Assembly (NCBI RefSeq): GCF_029433095.1
Contig: NZ_JARNTX010000002.1
Coordinates: 1,550,001-1,614,000 of the forward strand
Reading direction: 5' to 3'
From: Hymenobacter sp. YC55
GTDB lineage: Bacteria; Bacteroidota; Bacteroidia; Cytophagales; Hymenobacteraceae
DNA length: 64,000 nt
Under the pieces are notes generated by a model that saw nothing but the letters and a program-made list of their open reading frames with translations, was not told the origin of the DNA and did not search any database. Within the stretch, counting starts at the first letter, position 1. Each line of letters begins with the position of its first letter. The position numbers and the translations under genes were made by a program. Of the stretch, positions 33,824 through 43,154 are shown in pieces.

Positions 33824-35581
33824 TTAGTAGCCAGCCGCCATGTCGTCGCCGCGGGGATCGGCGCCGCCTTCCAGTTTGCCGTCGGGTAGCACCCGAATTA
33901 CTTCCATGCGGCCCCACGCGCCGCGCGGATTGAGTTTGTAGCCCCGGGCCCGTAAGGAATCTTCGGCGGCGGGTAGCAGTGCCTTTGCTTCTACATCGAT
34001 ATAGTCGGGGAGCCACTGATGGTGCAGGCGCGGCACGGCTACGGCTTGCTGCGCGTTCATGCCATAGTCGATGGTGTGAAGAATGGCCTGCATGACGCTG
34101 GTGATGATGGTGCTGCCGCCGGGAGTACCCACAACCATGGCCAGTTTCTGGTTTTTGGTGAGAATGGTGGGCGTCATCGAGGACAGCATGCGCTTGCCGG
34201 GCGCAATGGCGTTGGCCGCGCCCCCAACCAAACCGTAGGCGTTGGGGGTACCGGGCTTGCTACTGAAGTCGTCCATTTCGTTGTTGAGCAAGAAACCCGC
34301 CCCGGCCACTACTACTTTGCTGCCGTAGCCACCGTTGAGCGTGGTGGTGCAACTCACCGCGTTGCCAGTGGCATCCACAATGTTGTAGTGCGTGGTTTGG
34401 TCAGATTCGTAGCCGGGCAATCCAGCGCCAGCCGCTACTTCGGCGCTCGGCGTAGCGCGGTAGGGCAGGGTGGAAGCCATGCGCTGCTGGTTGTAAGGCT
34501 TAGCGAGAAGCTGCTCCACGGGCACGCGTCCAAAATCCGGGTCGCCGAGGTAAGTGGCGCGGTCGGCATAGACGCGGCGCTCGGCTTCCGTAATCCAGTG
34601 CGTGGCCTGCGGGGAGTGCCAACCTGCTTTAGCTAAGTCAAAGAACTCCAGCATTTGCAGCATTTGCAGCAGTGCCACACCGCCCGAGCTAGGCGGTGGG
34701 AAAGTCTGTACATCATAGCCACGGTATTGGCCGTGCAGCGGAATGCGCCATTTAGGTTGGTAGTTAGCTAGGTCCTTCTTGCTGATGATGCCCTTGCCGC
34801 GCTGCATTTCGGCCACCAATAGGTCGGCCGTTTTGCCACTATAAAATCCGGCGCGGCCTTGGTCGCGGATGCGGCCCAGGGTGCTGGCTAAGTCTGGGTA
34901 TTTGATAACGTCGCCGGCTTGCCAGGGGCGGGTGGCACCGTCGGGGCGGACGTAGGCCGGTGGGGTAGTTGGGTTATACTTCAGGAAATTTTCTCGCTGA
35001 CTGTTAAGGCCATTGGCTTCTTTTTCGGTGAGCTTCAAGCCTTGGGCGGCTAGGTCCACGGCGGGCTGCACCACGTCGCGCCACGGCAGCTTGCCTAACT
35101 TCTTATGCACCGCCTCCATGCCTGCCACGGTTCCCGGTACGCCAGCTGCCAAGTGGCCAAGCGTGCTTAGGTCGGGTATTACGTTGCCCTGTGGGTCGAG
35201 GTACATGTCGCGCGTGGCGGCGGCTGGTGCTGTTTCCCGAAAGTCGAGGGCGCCCTCGGTGCCATCGGCGCCCCGATACAGCAAGAAGCCACCCCCGCCA
35301 ATATTACCGGCCGTAGGCAATGCCACCGCCAAGGCAAACTGCACGGCTACCGCGGCATCATAGGCATTGCCACCCCGGCGCAAAATTTCCACCCCAATGC
35401 GCGTAGCCTCCGGATGCGCCGAAACCACCATGGCCTGCTCCGTCACGACGGGAGTAGCAGCCGGAATGGGAGCTGCTAGAGTAGTAGTGGCTGCCGGCGT
35501 GGTAACTGCCTCCGGCCGCTGCCCTGTGGTGCACGAAAACAGTAGTCCGGCCAGGGCCAGCGGGAGAAAATGTCGTTTCAT
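33824..35581 (-). CDS. ggt: Gamma-glutamyltransferase
   Basis: 585 residues from the ATG at 35581, which opens a lipoprotein signal peptide (MKRHFLPLALAGLLFSC, lipobox LFSC). The enzyme transfers or hydrolyses the gamma-glutamyl group of glutathione and related peptides outside the inner membrane. It is made as a precursor that cuts itself before a catalytic Thr, seen here as TTHYNIVDATGNAVS; the substrate-binding RGGNAYDAAVAVQFAL and GGGGFLLYRG blocks of the large subunit are intact. After the cut the small subunit holds TTTLNGGYGSKV and the loop VVGTPGGSTI. An in-frame ATG at 35704 has no support. Confidence 0.94.
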   Translation of the reverse strand: MKRHFLPLALAGLLFSCTTGQRPEAVTTPAATTTLAAPIPAATPVVTEQAMVVSAHPEATRIGVEILRRGGNAYDAAVAVQFALAVALPTAGNIGGGGFLLYRGADGTEGALDFRETAPAAATRDMYLDPQGNVIPDLSTLGHLAAGVPGTVAGMEAVHKKLGKLPWRDVVQPAVDLAAQGLKLTEKEANGLNSQRENFLKYNPTTPPAYVRPDGATRPWQAGDVIKYPDLASTLGRIRDQGRAGFYSGKTADLLVAEMQRGKGIISKKDLANYQPKWRIPLHGQYRGYDVQTFPPPSSGGVALLQMLQMLEFFDLAKAGWHSPQATHWITEAERRVYADRATYLGDPDFGRVPVEQLLAKPYNQQRMASTLPYRATPSAEVAAGAGLPGYESDQTTHYNIVDATGNAVSCTTTLNGGYGSKVVVAGAGFLLNNEMDDFSSKPGTPNAYGLVGGAANAIAPGKRMLSSMTPTILTKNQKLAMVVGTPGGSTIITSVMQAILHTIDYGMNAQQAVAVPRLHHQWLPDYIDVEAKALLPAAEDSLRARGYKLNPRGAWGRMEVIRVLPDGKLEGGADPRGDDMAAGY

Positions 35582-35784
35582 AGAGCAAGCGTAAGTCAAG
35601 GTGCCGCGAAGCATGAGCTTCTGCATACAAGCAGAGCGAGTATACGATGCCGCACCATCTGGTCCTAGAATTTCCATAAAATTGCCCCGAGGCAGCGCCT
35701 GCATCTTGCGGGCCTGACGTTCAGCTGCCTTGTACCTTCGTATACCTTCCTATCTTACCGGCTCACGCTCTTACTTCCGCTCTT

Positions 35785-37833
35785 ATGGCTCCCGACATGC
35801 TTATTCCAGCTCTGAAAACGCCCCATCTTCCCTTGGTGCAGCAAGATCCCTGGCTCATGCCTTTCGAGCCCGTATTGCGCCGCCGCCTCACGCGCCTGAA
35901 TCAGCGCCTCGACGAAATCAAGGGTAAGTGGGGTTCTCTGAGCAAGTTTGCTTCTTCGCACCACCACCTGGGCCTCAACTACGATTCGCGGCGGCGGGGC
36001 TTCTGGTACCGGGAGTGGGCGCCAGCCGCGGAATCTTTGTCGCTCATCGGTGACTTCAACGGCTGGGACCGGCATAATACCTTGCTCACGCGCGGCGAGG
36101 ATGGGGTTTGGGAAGTTTTTCTGCCCGATAGAGACTACAAAGACCGCCTTACGCACGGCAGCCGCTTCAAGGTGCACGTCCGGACGGCCAAGGGCGGCAA
36201 AGACCGGCTGCCAGCCACGCTGCACCGCGCCGTGCAAGACGAGTACACCCACGACTTTGCCGGCCAGCTCTGGCGCCCCGAGAAGCCCTTCGTCTGGACG
36301 GACCAGAAGTTTCGCATCCACAACCACGTCAAGGAGCCGCTGATTTATGAGGCGCACGTGGGCATGGCTACCGAGGACGAGCGGGTAGGTACCTACCGCG
36401 AGTTTGCCGACAATATTTTGCCTCGTATCCACGACGGTGGCTACAACTGCGTGCAGCTCATGGCCGTGATGGAGCACCCCTATTATGGCTCGTTTGGCTA
36501 CCACGTCGCCAACTTCTTTGCGGCCAGTTCCCGCTTCGGCACCCCCGAGGATCTGAAATATTTGATCAACGAAGCGCACCAGCGCGGTATAGCGGTGCTC
36601 CTGGACATCGTGCATTCGCACGCCGTGAAGAATGAGGCCGAGGGCTTGGCGGATTTCGATGGCTCCGGCAACCAATATTTCCACCCCGGCCCGCGTGGCA
36701 ACCACCCTGGCTGGGATTCCAAGCTTTTCGACTACGGCAAGCCCGAGGTGCAGCGCTTTCTGCTCAGCAACCTACGCTACTGGCTGGAAGAATACCACTT
36801 CGATGGTTTCCGATTTGATGGCGTGACAAGTATGCTCTACCACCATCACGGCGAAGGAGTAGCTTTCAGCGGCTACGAGCAGTATTTTGGGCCCGAAGCC
36901 GATGAAGATGCTATTCTGTACCTGCAACTTGCTACCACGCTGGTACACGAACTGAAAAAAGGGGCCCTGCTGATTGCCGAAGACATGAGCGGCCTGCCTG
37001 GCCTGTGCCGCCCGGTTCTGGAAGGAGGCGTTGGGTTCGATTACCGCCTGGGTATGGGCATCCCCGATTACTGGATCAAACTACTCAAGCACACCCGCGA
37101 CGAAGACTGGAACCTGCACGACCTGTGGTACGTGCTAACTAACCGCCGCGCCGGAGAGAAAACGGTAGCCTACGCCGAAAGCCACGACCAAGCTTTGGTC
37201 GGTGACAAAACCCTTTCGCACTGGCTGCTCGACAAAGCCATCTACGAGCACATGCGCAAAGACGACCCCGACCCGATAACCGACCGGGGCGTTGCGCTGC
37301 ACAAGCTTATTCGGTTGCTGACGCTGAGCCTCGGCGGTGAGGCCTACCTCAACTTTATCGGCAACGAGTTTGGCCATCCGGAATGGGTGGACTTCCCACG
37401 CGAAGGCAACAACTGGAGCTACCATTTTGCCCGCCGCCAGTGGAGCCTGGCTGAAAACCCGGACCTCAAGTTTCAACAGCTGCTGGCCTTCGACCACGCG
37501 CAGCTCACGTTAGCCCGCAAGAACCATTTGCTGGCCCACCCTGCCGCGCACCAACTCAATATCGATACCGTCAATCAGGTGCTGATATTCGAGCGGGGAC
37601 CGTTGGTTTTCGTGTTCAACTTCCACGTGTCGAAGAGCATCCCCGATTACCATTTCTTCGTGCCGAAATCCGGCCGCTACCGCATCCTGCTCAGCACCGA
37701 TGCCCCCGAGTTTGGTGGTCACAACCGCGTGGATACCTCTCTGACCTATGAAACATTCGAAGAGGAAGGCCTGGAAAAGCTCAGCCTCTACGTCACCAAC
37801 CGCACAGCCTTGGTGCTGATGCGGATAGGATAG
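35785..37833 (+). CDS. glgB: 1,4-alpha-glucan branching enzyme of eukaryotic-like (GH13_8) type
   Basis: 682 residues that create alpha-1,6 branches in glycogen. A CBM48 domain (about 65-165, FWYREWAPAAESLSLIGDFN) precedes the GH13 barrel with VLLDIVHSHA, GFRFDGVTSMLYHHHG (nucleophile Asp), LLIAEDMSG (acid/base Glu) and AESHDQALVGDKT. These words are almost those of eukaryotic GBE1 enzymes, including YGSFGYHV-NFFAASSRFGTP and FHPGPRGNHPGWDS. Typical bacterial GlgB differs in these places. The C-terminal all-beta domain ends the chain. The start codon is the ATG at 35785; MLIPALK five codons on is an alternative. It is part of an alpha-glucan group with the next genes. Confidence 0.93.
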   Translation: MAPDMLIPALKTPHLPLVQQDPWLMPFEPVLRRRLTRLNQRLDEIKGKWGSLSKFASSHHHLGLNYDSRRRGFWYREWAPAAESLSLIGDFNGWDRHNTLLTRGEDGVWEVFLPDRDYKDRLTHGSRFKVHVRTAKGGKDRLPATLHRAVQDEYTHDFAGQLWRPEKPFVWTDQKFRIHNHVKEPLIYEAHVGMATEDERVGTYREFADNILPRIHDGGYNCVQLMAVMEHPYYGSFGYHVANFFAASSRFGTPEDLKYLINEAHQRGIAVLLDIVHSHAVKNEAEGLADFDGSGNQYFHPGPRGNHPGWDSKLFDYGKPEVQRFLLSNLRYWLEEYHFDGFRFDGVTSMLYHHHGEGVAFSGYEQYFGPEADEDAILYLQLATTLVHELKKGALLIAEDMSGLPGLCRPVLEGGVGFDYRLGMGIPDYWIKLLKHTRDEDWNLHDLWYVLTNRRAGEKTVAYAESHDQALVGDKTLSHWLLDKAIYEHMRKDDPDPITDRGVALHKLIRLLTLSLGGEAYLNFIGNEFGHPEWVDFPREGNNWSYHFARRQWSLAENPDLKFQQLLAFDHAQLTLARKNHLLAHPAAHQLNIDTVNQVLIFERGPLVFVFNFHVSKSIPDYHFFVPKSGRYRILLSTDAPEFGGHNRVDTSLTYETFEEEGLEKLSLYVTNRTALVLMRIG

Positions 37834-37842
37834 GGACTAACG

Positions 37843-37877
37843 AAAAAGCCCGTCGTGCCAAGCACGACGGGCTTTTT
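37843..37877. terminator. Bidirectional terminator after glgB
   Basis: AAAAAGCCCGTCGTGC (37843-37858) pairs perfectly with 37862-37877 around a 3-nt loop. T tracts occur on both strands. It serves glgB and the convergent DUF1905 gene. Confidence 0.9.
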
Positions 37878-37890
37878 AAGACAATTAAAG

Positions 37891-38364
37891 TTAACTCAGT
37901 TTCTTGCCTGCTTCCGCGCCTTCCACCACTTCTTGGATGCGGCGGATGCGGGCTTCGGGCTTTTTGGCGCGCTCCACCCATTGCACATATTCACGACGGT
38001 GCGGATACGCTAGCTCGTCGAACTTGGCGCGCAAGCCAGCCCGGTCGAGGGCACGGGCCAAGTCGTCGGGGATAGTGAAGCCAGGCTCGTCGGTGTCCAG
38101 CGTCATTGTTACGTGCACCGGCATACCCCACGTTTTACCAACGGCATTGCGCAGTTGCTTGTTCACCGATAAAACGTGGTGGCCGTCTTCGTCGAGGGTA
38201 AGTGGCAAGCGGAACGGAAAGCCGTCGAGGGTGCCGCGCACGTGTACTTGCCCGCGCTGCCCAAAGACGTCGGGCACACTGAAGGGAATGAAAAGAAACA
38301 CGCCTCCGTCGCTGGGGTGCAGCTCTAATTCGGCATCGAAAACCTGTTCCTGAGAATCAGCCAT
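37891..38364 (-). CDS. YdeI/OmdA-like protein with DUF1905 domain
   Basis: 157 residues from the ATG at 38364 (MADSQEQVFDAELE). Residues about 5-95 form the DUF1905 beta-barrel (FSVPDVFGQRGQVHVRGTLD). The C-terminal helical part (about 110-150, DDLARALDRAGLRAKFDELA) matches the OmdA/YdeI family, annotated in some genera as bacteriocin-resistance or OmpD-associated. Function is not well known. A nine-residue extension at the 5' end to 38391 is unlikely. Confidence 0.85.
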   Translation of the reverse strand: MADSQEQVFDAELELHPSDGGVFLFIPFSVPDVFGQRGQVHVRGTLDGFPFRLPLTLDEDGHHVLSVNKQLRNAVGKTWGMPVHVTMTLDTDEPGFTIPDDLARALDRAGLRAKFDELAYPHRREYVQWVERAKKPEARIRRIQEVVEGAEAGKKLS

Positions 38365-38487
38365 AGAAAAAACGCAAAGTGTAGCGCGCAAAGCAGTGCG
38401 CGCTACAAAGGTAGCACGGGGGCGTATCTAACCGGGGCAGTCTAAAAGATTGTCTACTTGCGTACAGTTTTCCTCATCCCTGCATGT

Positions 38488-39534
38488 TCATCGAGACACT
38501 TCCCGCAATGCCGACAAAATGGTTTCGGCCAGGAGGTCCGCTTCTTGGGTAGCAGCACGGCTTAAGCGGCGCACACGCTGCGGGGCTACATCGTGTAGCT
38601 CTATCACGCGCAAAGCCAAATCGGCAGTAGAAGTCAAGACCAAGTCGGCGCGGCGCAGAGCAATGCGCTCCAGTTCCATCACCCAACCACGGTCGGCGGG
38701 GGTGTTGCGCTCTTGGGCCAGGCTGTACACGTGCAGCACCAGCGGCTTGCCCGTAAGCTGCCGAATCTCCATGCCCGCCAGCCACGACTGCCAATCGGAG
38801 GCATAAATCACCGCGAAATCCTGGCTGGCAGCTAGTCGAGTAGCTAGCCGTGCGTATTGAATAACGCGGAAGTTCAGACTGGCATCGTCAGTTGGCAGGG
38901 CTTGCAAAGCAGCAGTTGCCACATCCAAAATGGATTGGTGAATCGGCAATTCCGTCATCCAGCCAGTTGGGACCACTTCGGCCGGGGCGGCGTCGTTGAT
39001 AGGAGCACTTGGCGCTTCGGTAGGCTGCGCTGCCACTTCCGTGCTAGAAACCTCTTCGGTTTCCGAGTACGGTGCAACATTATCAGAAGCAAGGTCCGCT
39101 GCCTCGCCAATCCCCACTGTGCCCGCCGATACCTCATCCGGTGCGGCAAATTCGAGGGCTGGCGAAGCGAACGGCGTGTTTGTCTCTTCCTCAGTACGAC
39201 CAATATAGGGCGCCGCAGGCACTCCGTTCGGATTGTCTTCCTGGTTGATTGAGGCACCGAGGTAAGGCGATGCAGGCCATTGCAGGGTCTGCGACTTATC
39301 GGATTCGTAGAGCGCCTCCAGCAGCACCAGTTCTTCGGCGGTTAGGTTGCCAAGGCTGGTGGTTTGAACATGGCTGGAAAGTCGCATCGGCTCGGAAATG
39401 CGCGGCAGCAGCAGCGTCAGTTCGGCGCGGGGCGCTAGAGCTTGGAGTAGGGCAGTGGTTGGCGGTACAACTTCTGCGGACACGTTGGGGGTGTCCCAAC
39501 CTAGCAGTAGCACCTTTAGTGGGTTAGTTTTCAT
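38488..39534 (-). CDS. GT4-like glycosyltransferase N-terminal half only
   Basis: 348 residues. The ends resemble the N-terminal Rossmann domain of GT-B glycosyltransferases related to glycogen or starch synthase: KVLLLGWDTPNVSAEVVPPT at the start and FAVIYASDWQSWLAGM, LVLHVYSLAQERN and RADLVLTSTADLALRVIELH near the end. A long acidic low-complexity segment (about 105-205) sits between. The C-terminal sugar-nucleotide-binding domain with its E-x7-E motif is missing: the chain stops soon after the point where it should begin. Either it is a truncated enzyme or a domain with a new role. It lies between glgB and the GH31 gene, on the opposite strand. Confidence 0.65.
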   Translation of the reverse strand: MKTNPLKVLLLGWDTPNVSAEVVPPTTALLQALAPRAELTLLLPRISEPMRLSSHVQTTSLGNLTAEELVLLEALYESDKSQTLQWPASPYLGASINQEDNPNGVPAAPYIGRTEEETNTPFASPALEFAAPDEVSAGTVGIGEAADLASDNVAPYSETEEVSSTEVAAQPTEAPSAPINDAAPAEVVPTGWMTELPIHQSILDVATAALQALPTDDASLNFRVIQYARLATRLAASQDFAVIYASDWQSWLAGMEIRQLTGKPLVLHVYSLAQERNTPADRGWVMELERIALRRADLVLTSTADLALRVIELHDVAPQRVRRLSRAATQEADLLAETILSALREVSR

Positions 39535-39733
39535 GAGCGCGGCAAACGGGAGCGGTATTACCCAAAAAATGCACTAGCAGGGCCGCTAGGGCAATTATAG
39601 GGAATGATGGTCAATGTTAGGTAAAATTCGTGGGATTCATTTTTACCTTTACAAGCTGAACAGGACTTTTTTGGGCTTGCTCAACTCTCATCTAAATTCT
39701 TCTGCTGCTTCTTTCAGTACCTGCATATCCTAT

Positions 39734-42169
39734 ATGAACGATAATAATTTCCAGGGCCAAAACTATATGGTGAACGACCTGGCCGCGAAAGCAAAACAGG
39801 AGTTCTTTCCTGGCCAAGTAGTTGCCAATCATCAAGAAGGCACCGATTTTCTTTTCCGTTGCGACAATGGAGTTCAGTTGCGAATCGAGGTAATTACCGA
39901 TAAGGTGCTGCGGTTTCGCTTCGCCACCGACAATGGATTTGCCCCCGATTTTAGCTACGCTTTTCCCGAAGGAGTGCCCTCCCGACAAGCTCCCGTTTTT
40001 TTGGAGTTTCGCGAAAAAACCGACCACTTCCGTATCACCACCGACCGCCTAATCTGCACCGTTTCAAAAGAAGGCTTGAGAACGCGCGTGCTCAACCGTT
40101 CAGGTTTGGTACTGATGGAAGACGATAAAGGTTTCCATTGGGAGTACGACTACGACTCCGGCAACGACATCGTGAAGATGAGCAAGCAGGTGCAAAGCGG
40201 CGTCTGCTACTACGGCCTCGGCGACAAGCCCGACAACATGAACCTACGGGGTCGGCGCTTCACTAATTGGGGAACCGATACGTACGGCTACGTTAAGGGC
40301 ACCGATCCGCTGTATAAAAATATCCCGTTCTACCTGGAATTGCAGCAGCGCATCGGGCACGGCATCTTCTTCGACAATTCTTTCCGGACCACCTTCGATT
40401 TTGCGGCCGAGCGCGCCGACGTTACCAGCTTCTGGGCCCAAGGCGGTGAGATGAACTACTATTTCATCTACGGCCCCTCCCTGCTCGAAGTCACGCAGGA
40501 GTACACGCGTCTGACGTGCCCACCCGAAATGCCGCCGCTCTGGGCCCTGGGCTACCATCAGTGCAAGTGGAGCTACTACCCCGAAAGCAATGTGAAAGCC
40601 ATTGCCCAAGGCTTCCGCGACCGGCAGATTCCCTGCGATGCGCTCTACCTCGACATCGACTACATGGACGGCTACCGGTGTTTCACCTGGAGCCCGAAGC
40701 ACTTTCCCGAACCGAAGCGCATGGTGCAGGAACTGGCCGCCGATGGCTTCAAAACCATTGTCATTATCGACCCGGGCATCAAGATTGACCCCGAGTACAG
40801 CGTCTATACCGAGGCCCTGGCCAACGATTATTTCTGCCGCCGCGCTGATGGGCCGCTGATGAAAGGCTCGGTGTGGCCTGGGCTCTGCAACTTCCCCGAC
40901 TACACGCGCCCCGAAGTGCGCGAGTGGTGGGCGGGTCTGTTCAAAGGCCTGATTCAGGAAGACGGCGTGAAAGGCGTCTGGAACGATATGAACGAGCCGG
41001 CGGTGTTCGAAAAAGGCACCTTCCCCGACGATGTGCGTTTCCACTACGAAGGCCACCCGGCTTCGCACAAAAAGGCGCACAATGTATATGGCATGCAGAT
41101 GGCCCGCGCTACGGCCGCCGGCGTCAAGCAGTTCAGCTACCCCAATCGGCCTTTTAGCATCACGCGCAGCACCTACGCGGGTGGGCAGCGCTATTCCTCG
41201 GCCTGGACGGGTGACAACATTGCCTCTTGGGAGCACCTGTGGCTGGCCAATATTCAGTGCCAGCGCCTGAGCGTGTCGGGTTTCAGCTTTGTAGGTTCCG
41301 ACATTGGGGGCTTCATCGATACGCCCGACGCCGAACTGTACGTGCGCTGGGTGGCGCTGGGCGCATTTCACCCATTCTTCCGGACCCACAGTTCCGGCGA
41401 CCACGGCGACCAAGAGCCCTGGTCGTTTGGTGAAGAGGCTGCTGGGCTAGCCAAACGCTTTATTGAATTGCGTTACCGCTTGCTGCCGTACATGTACACC
41501 ACGTTCTGGCAGTATGTACAGCAGGGTACGCCTATGCTGCGCCCGCTGCCCTTCCTCGACCAGAACGATACCGAGACCTACCTCCGCATGGCTGAATTCA
41601 GCCTCGGCGACCATCTGCTGATTTGCCCGATCACGCAAGCGGGCGTCGATGGTCGTTGGATGTACCTGCCGCGCGGCGACTGGTTCTACTACTACACCGA
41701 CGAGCCCAAATCGGGCGGCGCCGAAGTATGGGCCACCGCTGGTCTCGACCGAATTCCCCTGTTCGTCCGCGCCGGAGCTGTACTTCCCTTCTACCCGGTG
41801 CAGCAGTATGTAGGCGAGCTGGTTATAGAAGAAGTGACCTTGCACGTCTACTATAAGGCCGGCCAGCAAAACAGCGTCCTCTACGACGACGGTGGCGAAG
41901 GCTACGGTTACCTCGAAGGCCACAGCACCACCCGCCGCTTCACGGTAGCGGGCACTGATAAGAACTTGGCGCTTCAGCAAAGTATAGATGGAGCCTATCA
42001 GCCTAGCTTCACACGCTACCAGGTGGTATTCCACGGCTTGCCCTTCGGCGCCACTAGCTTCGTCGTTGATGGGCAGCCCCTTGAAGTGCAGGAAGTAACT
42101 CTCGAAACCGGCCTTAAGCTGCCTGGAGTAGTGGTCGAGGCTAATTTCACAGAGTTGGTAATCGAATAG
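39734..42169 (+). CDS. GH31 alpha-glucosidase
   Basis: 811 residues from the ATG at 39734 (MNDNNFQGQNYMVNDLAAK); the frame runs back to 39614, but those 40 residues are not typical. The N-terminal beta-sandwich has a galactose-mutarotase-like fold, followed by the (beta/alpha)8 barrel with nucleophile Asp in GVWNDMNEPAVFE and acid/base Asp in SSAWTGDNIASWEHL. The proximal and distal beta domains follow. There is no signal peptide, so it should work in the cytosol on maltodextrins or glycogen-derived oligosaccharides. With glgB, the GT fragment and the GH13 enzyme at 20.7 kb it fits glucan turnover. Confidence 0.94.
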   Translation: MNDNNFQGQNYMVNDLAAKAKQEFFPGQVVANHQEGTDFLFRCDNGVQLRIEVITDKVLRFRFATDNGFAPDFSYAFPEGVPSRQAPVFLEFREKTDHFRITTDRLICTVSKEGLRTRVLNRSGLVLMEDDKGFHWEYDYDSGNDIVKMSKQVQSGVCYYGLGDKPDNMNLRGRRFTNWGTDTYGYVKGTDPLYKNIPFYLELQQRIGHGIFFDNSFRTTFDFAAERADVTSFWAQGGEMNYYFIYGPSLLEVTQEYTRLTCPPEMPPLWALGYHQCKWSYYPESNVKAIAQGFRDRQIPCDALYLDIDYMDGYRCFTWSPKHFPEPKRMVQELAADGFKTIVIIDPGIKIDPEYSVYTEALANDYFCRRADGPLMKGSVWPGLCNFPDYTRPEVREWWAGLFKGLIQEDGVKGVWNDMNEPAVFEKGTFPDDVRFHYEGHPASHKKAHNVYGMQMARATAAGVKQFSYPNRPFSITRSTYAGGQRYSSAWTGDNIASWEHLWLANIQCQRLSVSGFSFVGSDIGGFIDTPDAELYVRWVALGAFHPFFRTHSSGDHGDQEPWSFGEEAAGLAKRFIELRYRLLPYMYTTFWQYVQQGTPMLRPLPFLDQNDTETYLRMAEFSLGDHLLICPITQAGVDGRWMYLPRGDWFYYYTDEPKSGGAEVWATAGLDRIPLFVRAGAVLPFYPVQQYVGELVIEEVTLHVYYKAGQQNSVLYDDGGEGYGYLEGHSTTRRFTVAGTDKNLALQQSIDGAYQPSFTRYQVVFHGLPFGATSFVVDGQPLEVQEVTLETGLKLPGVVVEANFTELVIE

Positions 42170-42182
42170 AAAAGCTTCTAGT

Positions 42183-42236
42183 ACGCTCAACAAAAAGCCC
42201 TGCTACTTGGAAGTAGCAGGGCTTTTTGTTGAGCGT
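42183..42236. terminator. Long perfect palindrome between convergent genes
   Basis: The 26-nt arms 42183-42208 and 42211-42236 are perfect inverted repeats (start ACGCTCAACAAAAAGCCCTG) around GG. The AAAAAGCCC...GGGCTTTTT core is a bidirectional terminator; the outer CGCTCAAC/GTTGAGCG arms extend it. It lies between the GH31 gene and the outer-membrane protein gene, whose stops face it. Confidence 0.88.
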
Positions 42237-42263
42237 GTATATCGGGTCCAGTTTAAGCTAGAA

Positions 42264-43154
42264 CTAGAAATTATAAGCTATACCGCCCGAAACACCAGTT
42301 GACTTGCCTAGGTTGCGGCCGGCCACATACGTATTCACGCCCACTGTCAAACCAAAGCCTTTAGCTAGTGGCCGAAATGCGCTAGCGCCTAAGCGTACAT
42401 AGTTAACACGCGTGGCAGGAAAGAAGCCGGTGAAGCCAGGCTGCAAAATATCAGTGCCATCCTTTTCGGAATGCTGAAAAGCGGCTAGTGCATCCACGTA
42501 GAGCTTTGGGCCAGCATACCCAACTTTGGTTTCCGCTACAAAAGCATTCGGTGCGCTGTTGTCGCGCACGCTGTAGCCCGCCTGGCCCGTAAAGAAAACT
42601 CCTGACACCGTTTTGAGGTGAGCCACGCCAGAAACCGTTGCCTTTTTTGCGTGGTTGCCGATGGCAATAATATAGCCTAAGCCTTCCTCCGATTTATAAT
42701 CACTTACTGGAGTGCTAGCACTGACTACAGCTAAGATGTCGAGCACGTTAGTACCTATCTCATGGGTCAGAACTTTGCCTTTGAGCAGCACAGTTAGGTC
42801 TTGCAATCCGGCGCGCCGGTTGGTGTAGTTCTGCGCCTTTACCACCTGCTCATCGGCGTTGCCCTTGGATTCGATGTAAGGCAAACTCACTACGGCTTCC
42901 AGCTTGTCGCTGATGCCATAGTTGCCATACAGGTTAAGAGAGCTAACTCTAACCTCATCAAAGATTGGCACCTTATCAATCTTCGTGGGGGCCAAATAAA
43001 CACTGGAATAACGCTCCACCGTACCCGAAACGACCACTGAGCCATGGCCTTTACCAGCCATAAAGCCGCTGACCAAGCTTTGTGCACTAGCAGCCGATAG
43101 GCCGCCTAAGCTGGAAAGTGAGAGAAGAAGTAGAGAACGGTAGATTTTTTGCAT
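42264..43154 (-). CDS. Outer-membrane beta-barrel protein, unknown function
   Basis: 296 residues from the ATG at 43154, with a signal peptide (MQKIYRSLLLLSLSSLGGLS to ASAQ). The mature part shows alternating polar/hydrophobic strands and ends in an aromatic residue (SGGIAYNF), typical of outer-membrane barrels. The words NLYGNYGISDKLEAVVSLPY and LGASAFRPLAKGFGLTVGV fit the transporter-like barrel proteins common in Cytophagales. Substrate unknown. The promoter should lie in the 43.2-43.4 kb AT-rich region shared with the fasciclin gene. Confidence 0.82.
   Translation of the reverse strand: MQKIYRSLLLLSLSSLGGLSAASAQSLVSGFMAGKGHGSVVVSGTVERYSSVYLAPTKIDKVPIFDEVRVSSLNLYGNYGISDKLEAVVSLPYIESKGNADEQVVKAQNYTNRRAGLQDLTVLLKGKVLTHEIGTNVLDILAVVSASTPVSDYKSEEGLGYIIAIGNHAKKATVSGVAHLKTVSGVFFTGQAGYSVRDNSAPNAFVAETKVGYAGPKLYVDALAAFQHSEKDGTDILQPGFTGFFPATRVNYVRLGASAFRPLAKGFGLTVGVNTYVAGRNLGKSTGVSGGIAYNF

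Noticed and set aside
35755..36705. 316-codon open frame antisense to glgB
   Set aside because: Mirror of the conserved branching enzyme; no motif and no promoter or terminator to match.
40244..41413. 389-codon open frame antisense to the GH31 gene
   Set aside because: It lies fully inside a well-supported glycosidase on the other strand, has no recognisable motif, and such long antisense frames are common in GC-rich coding DNA.
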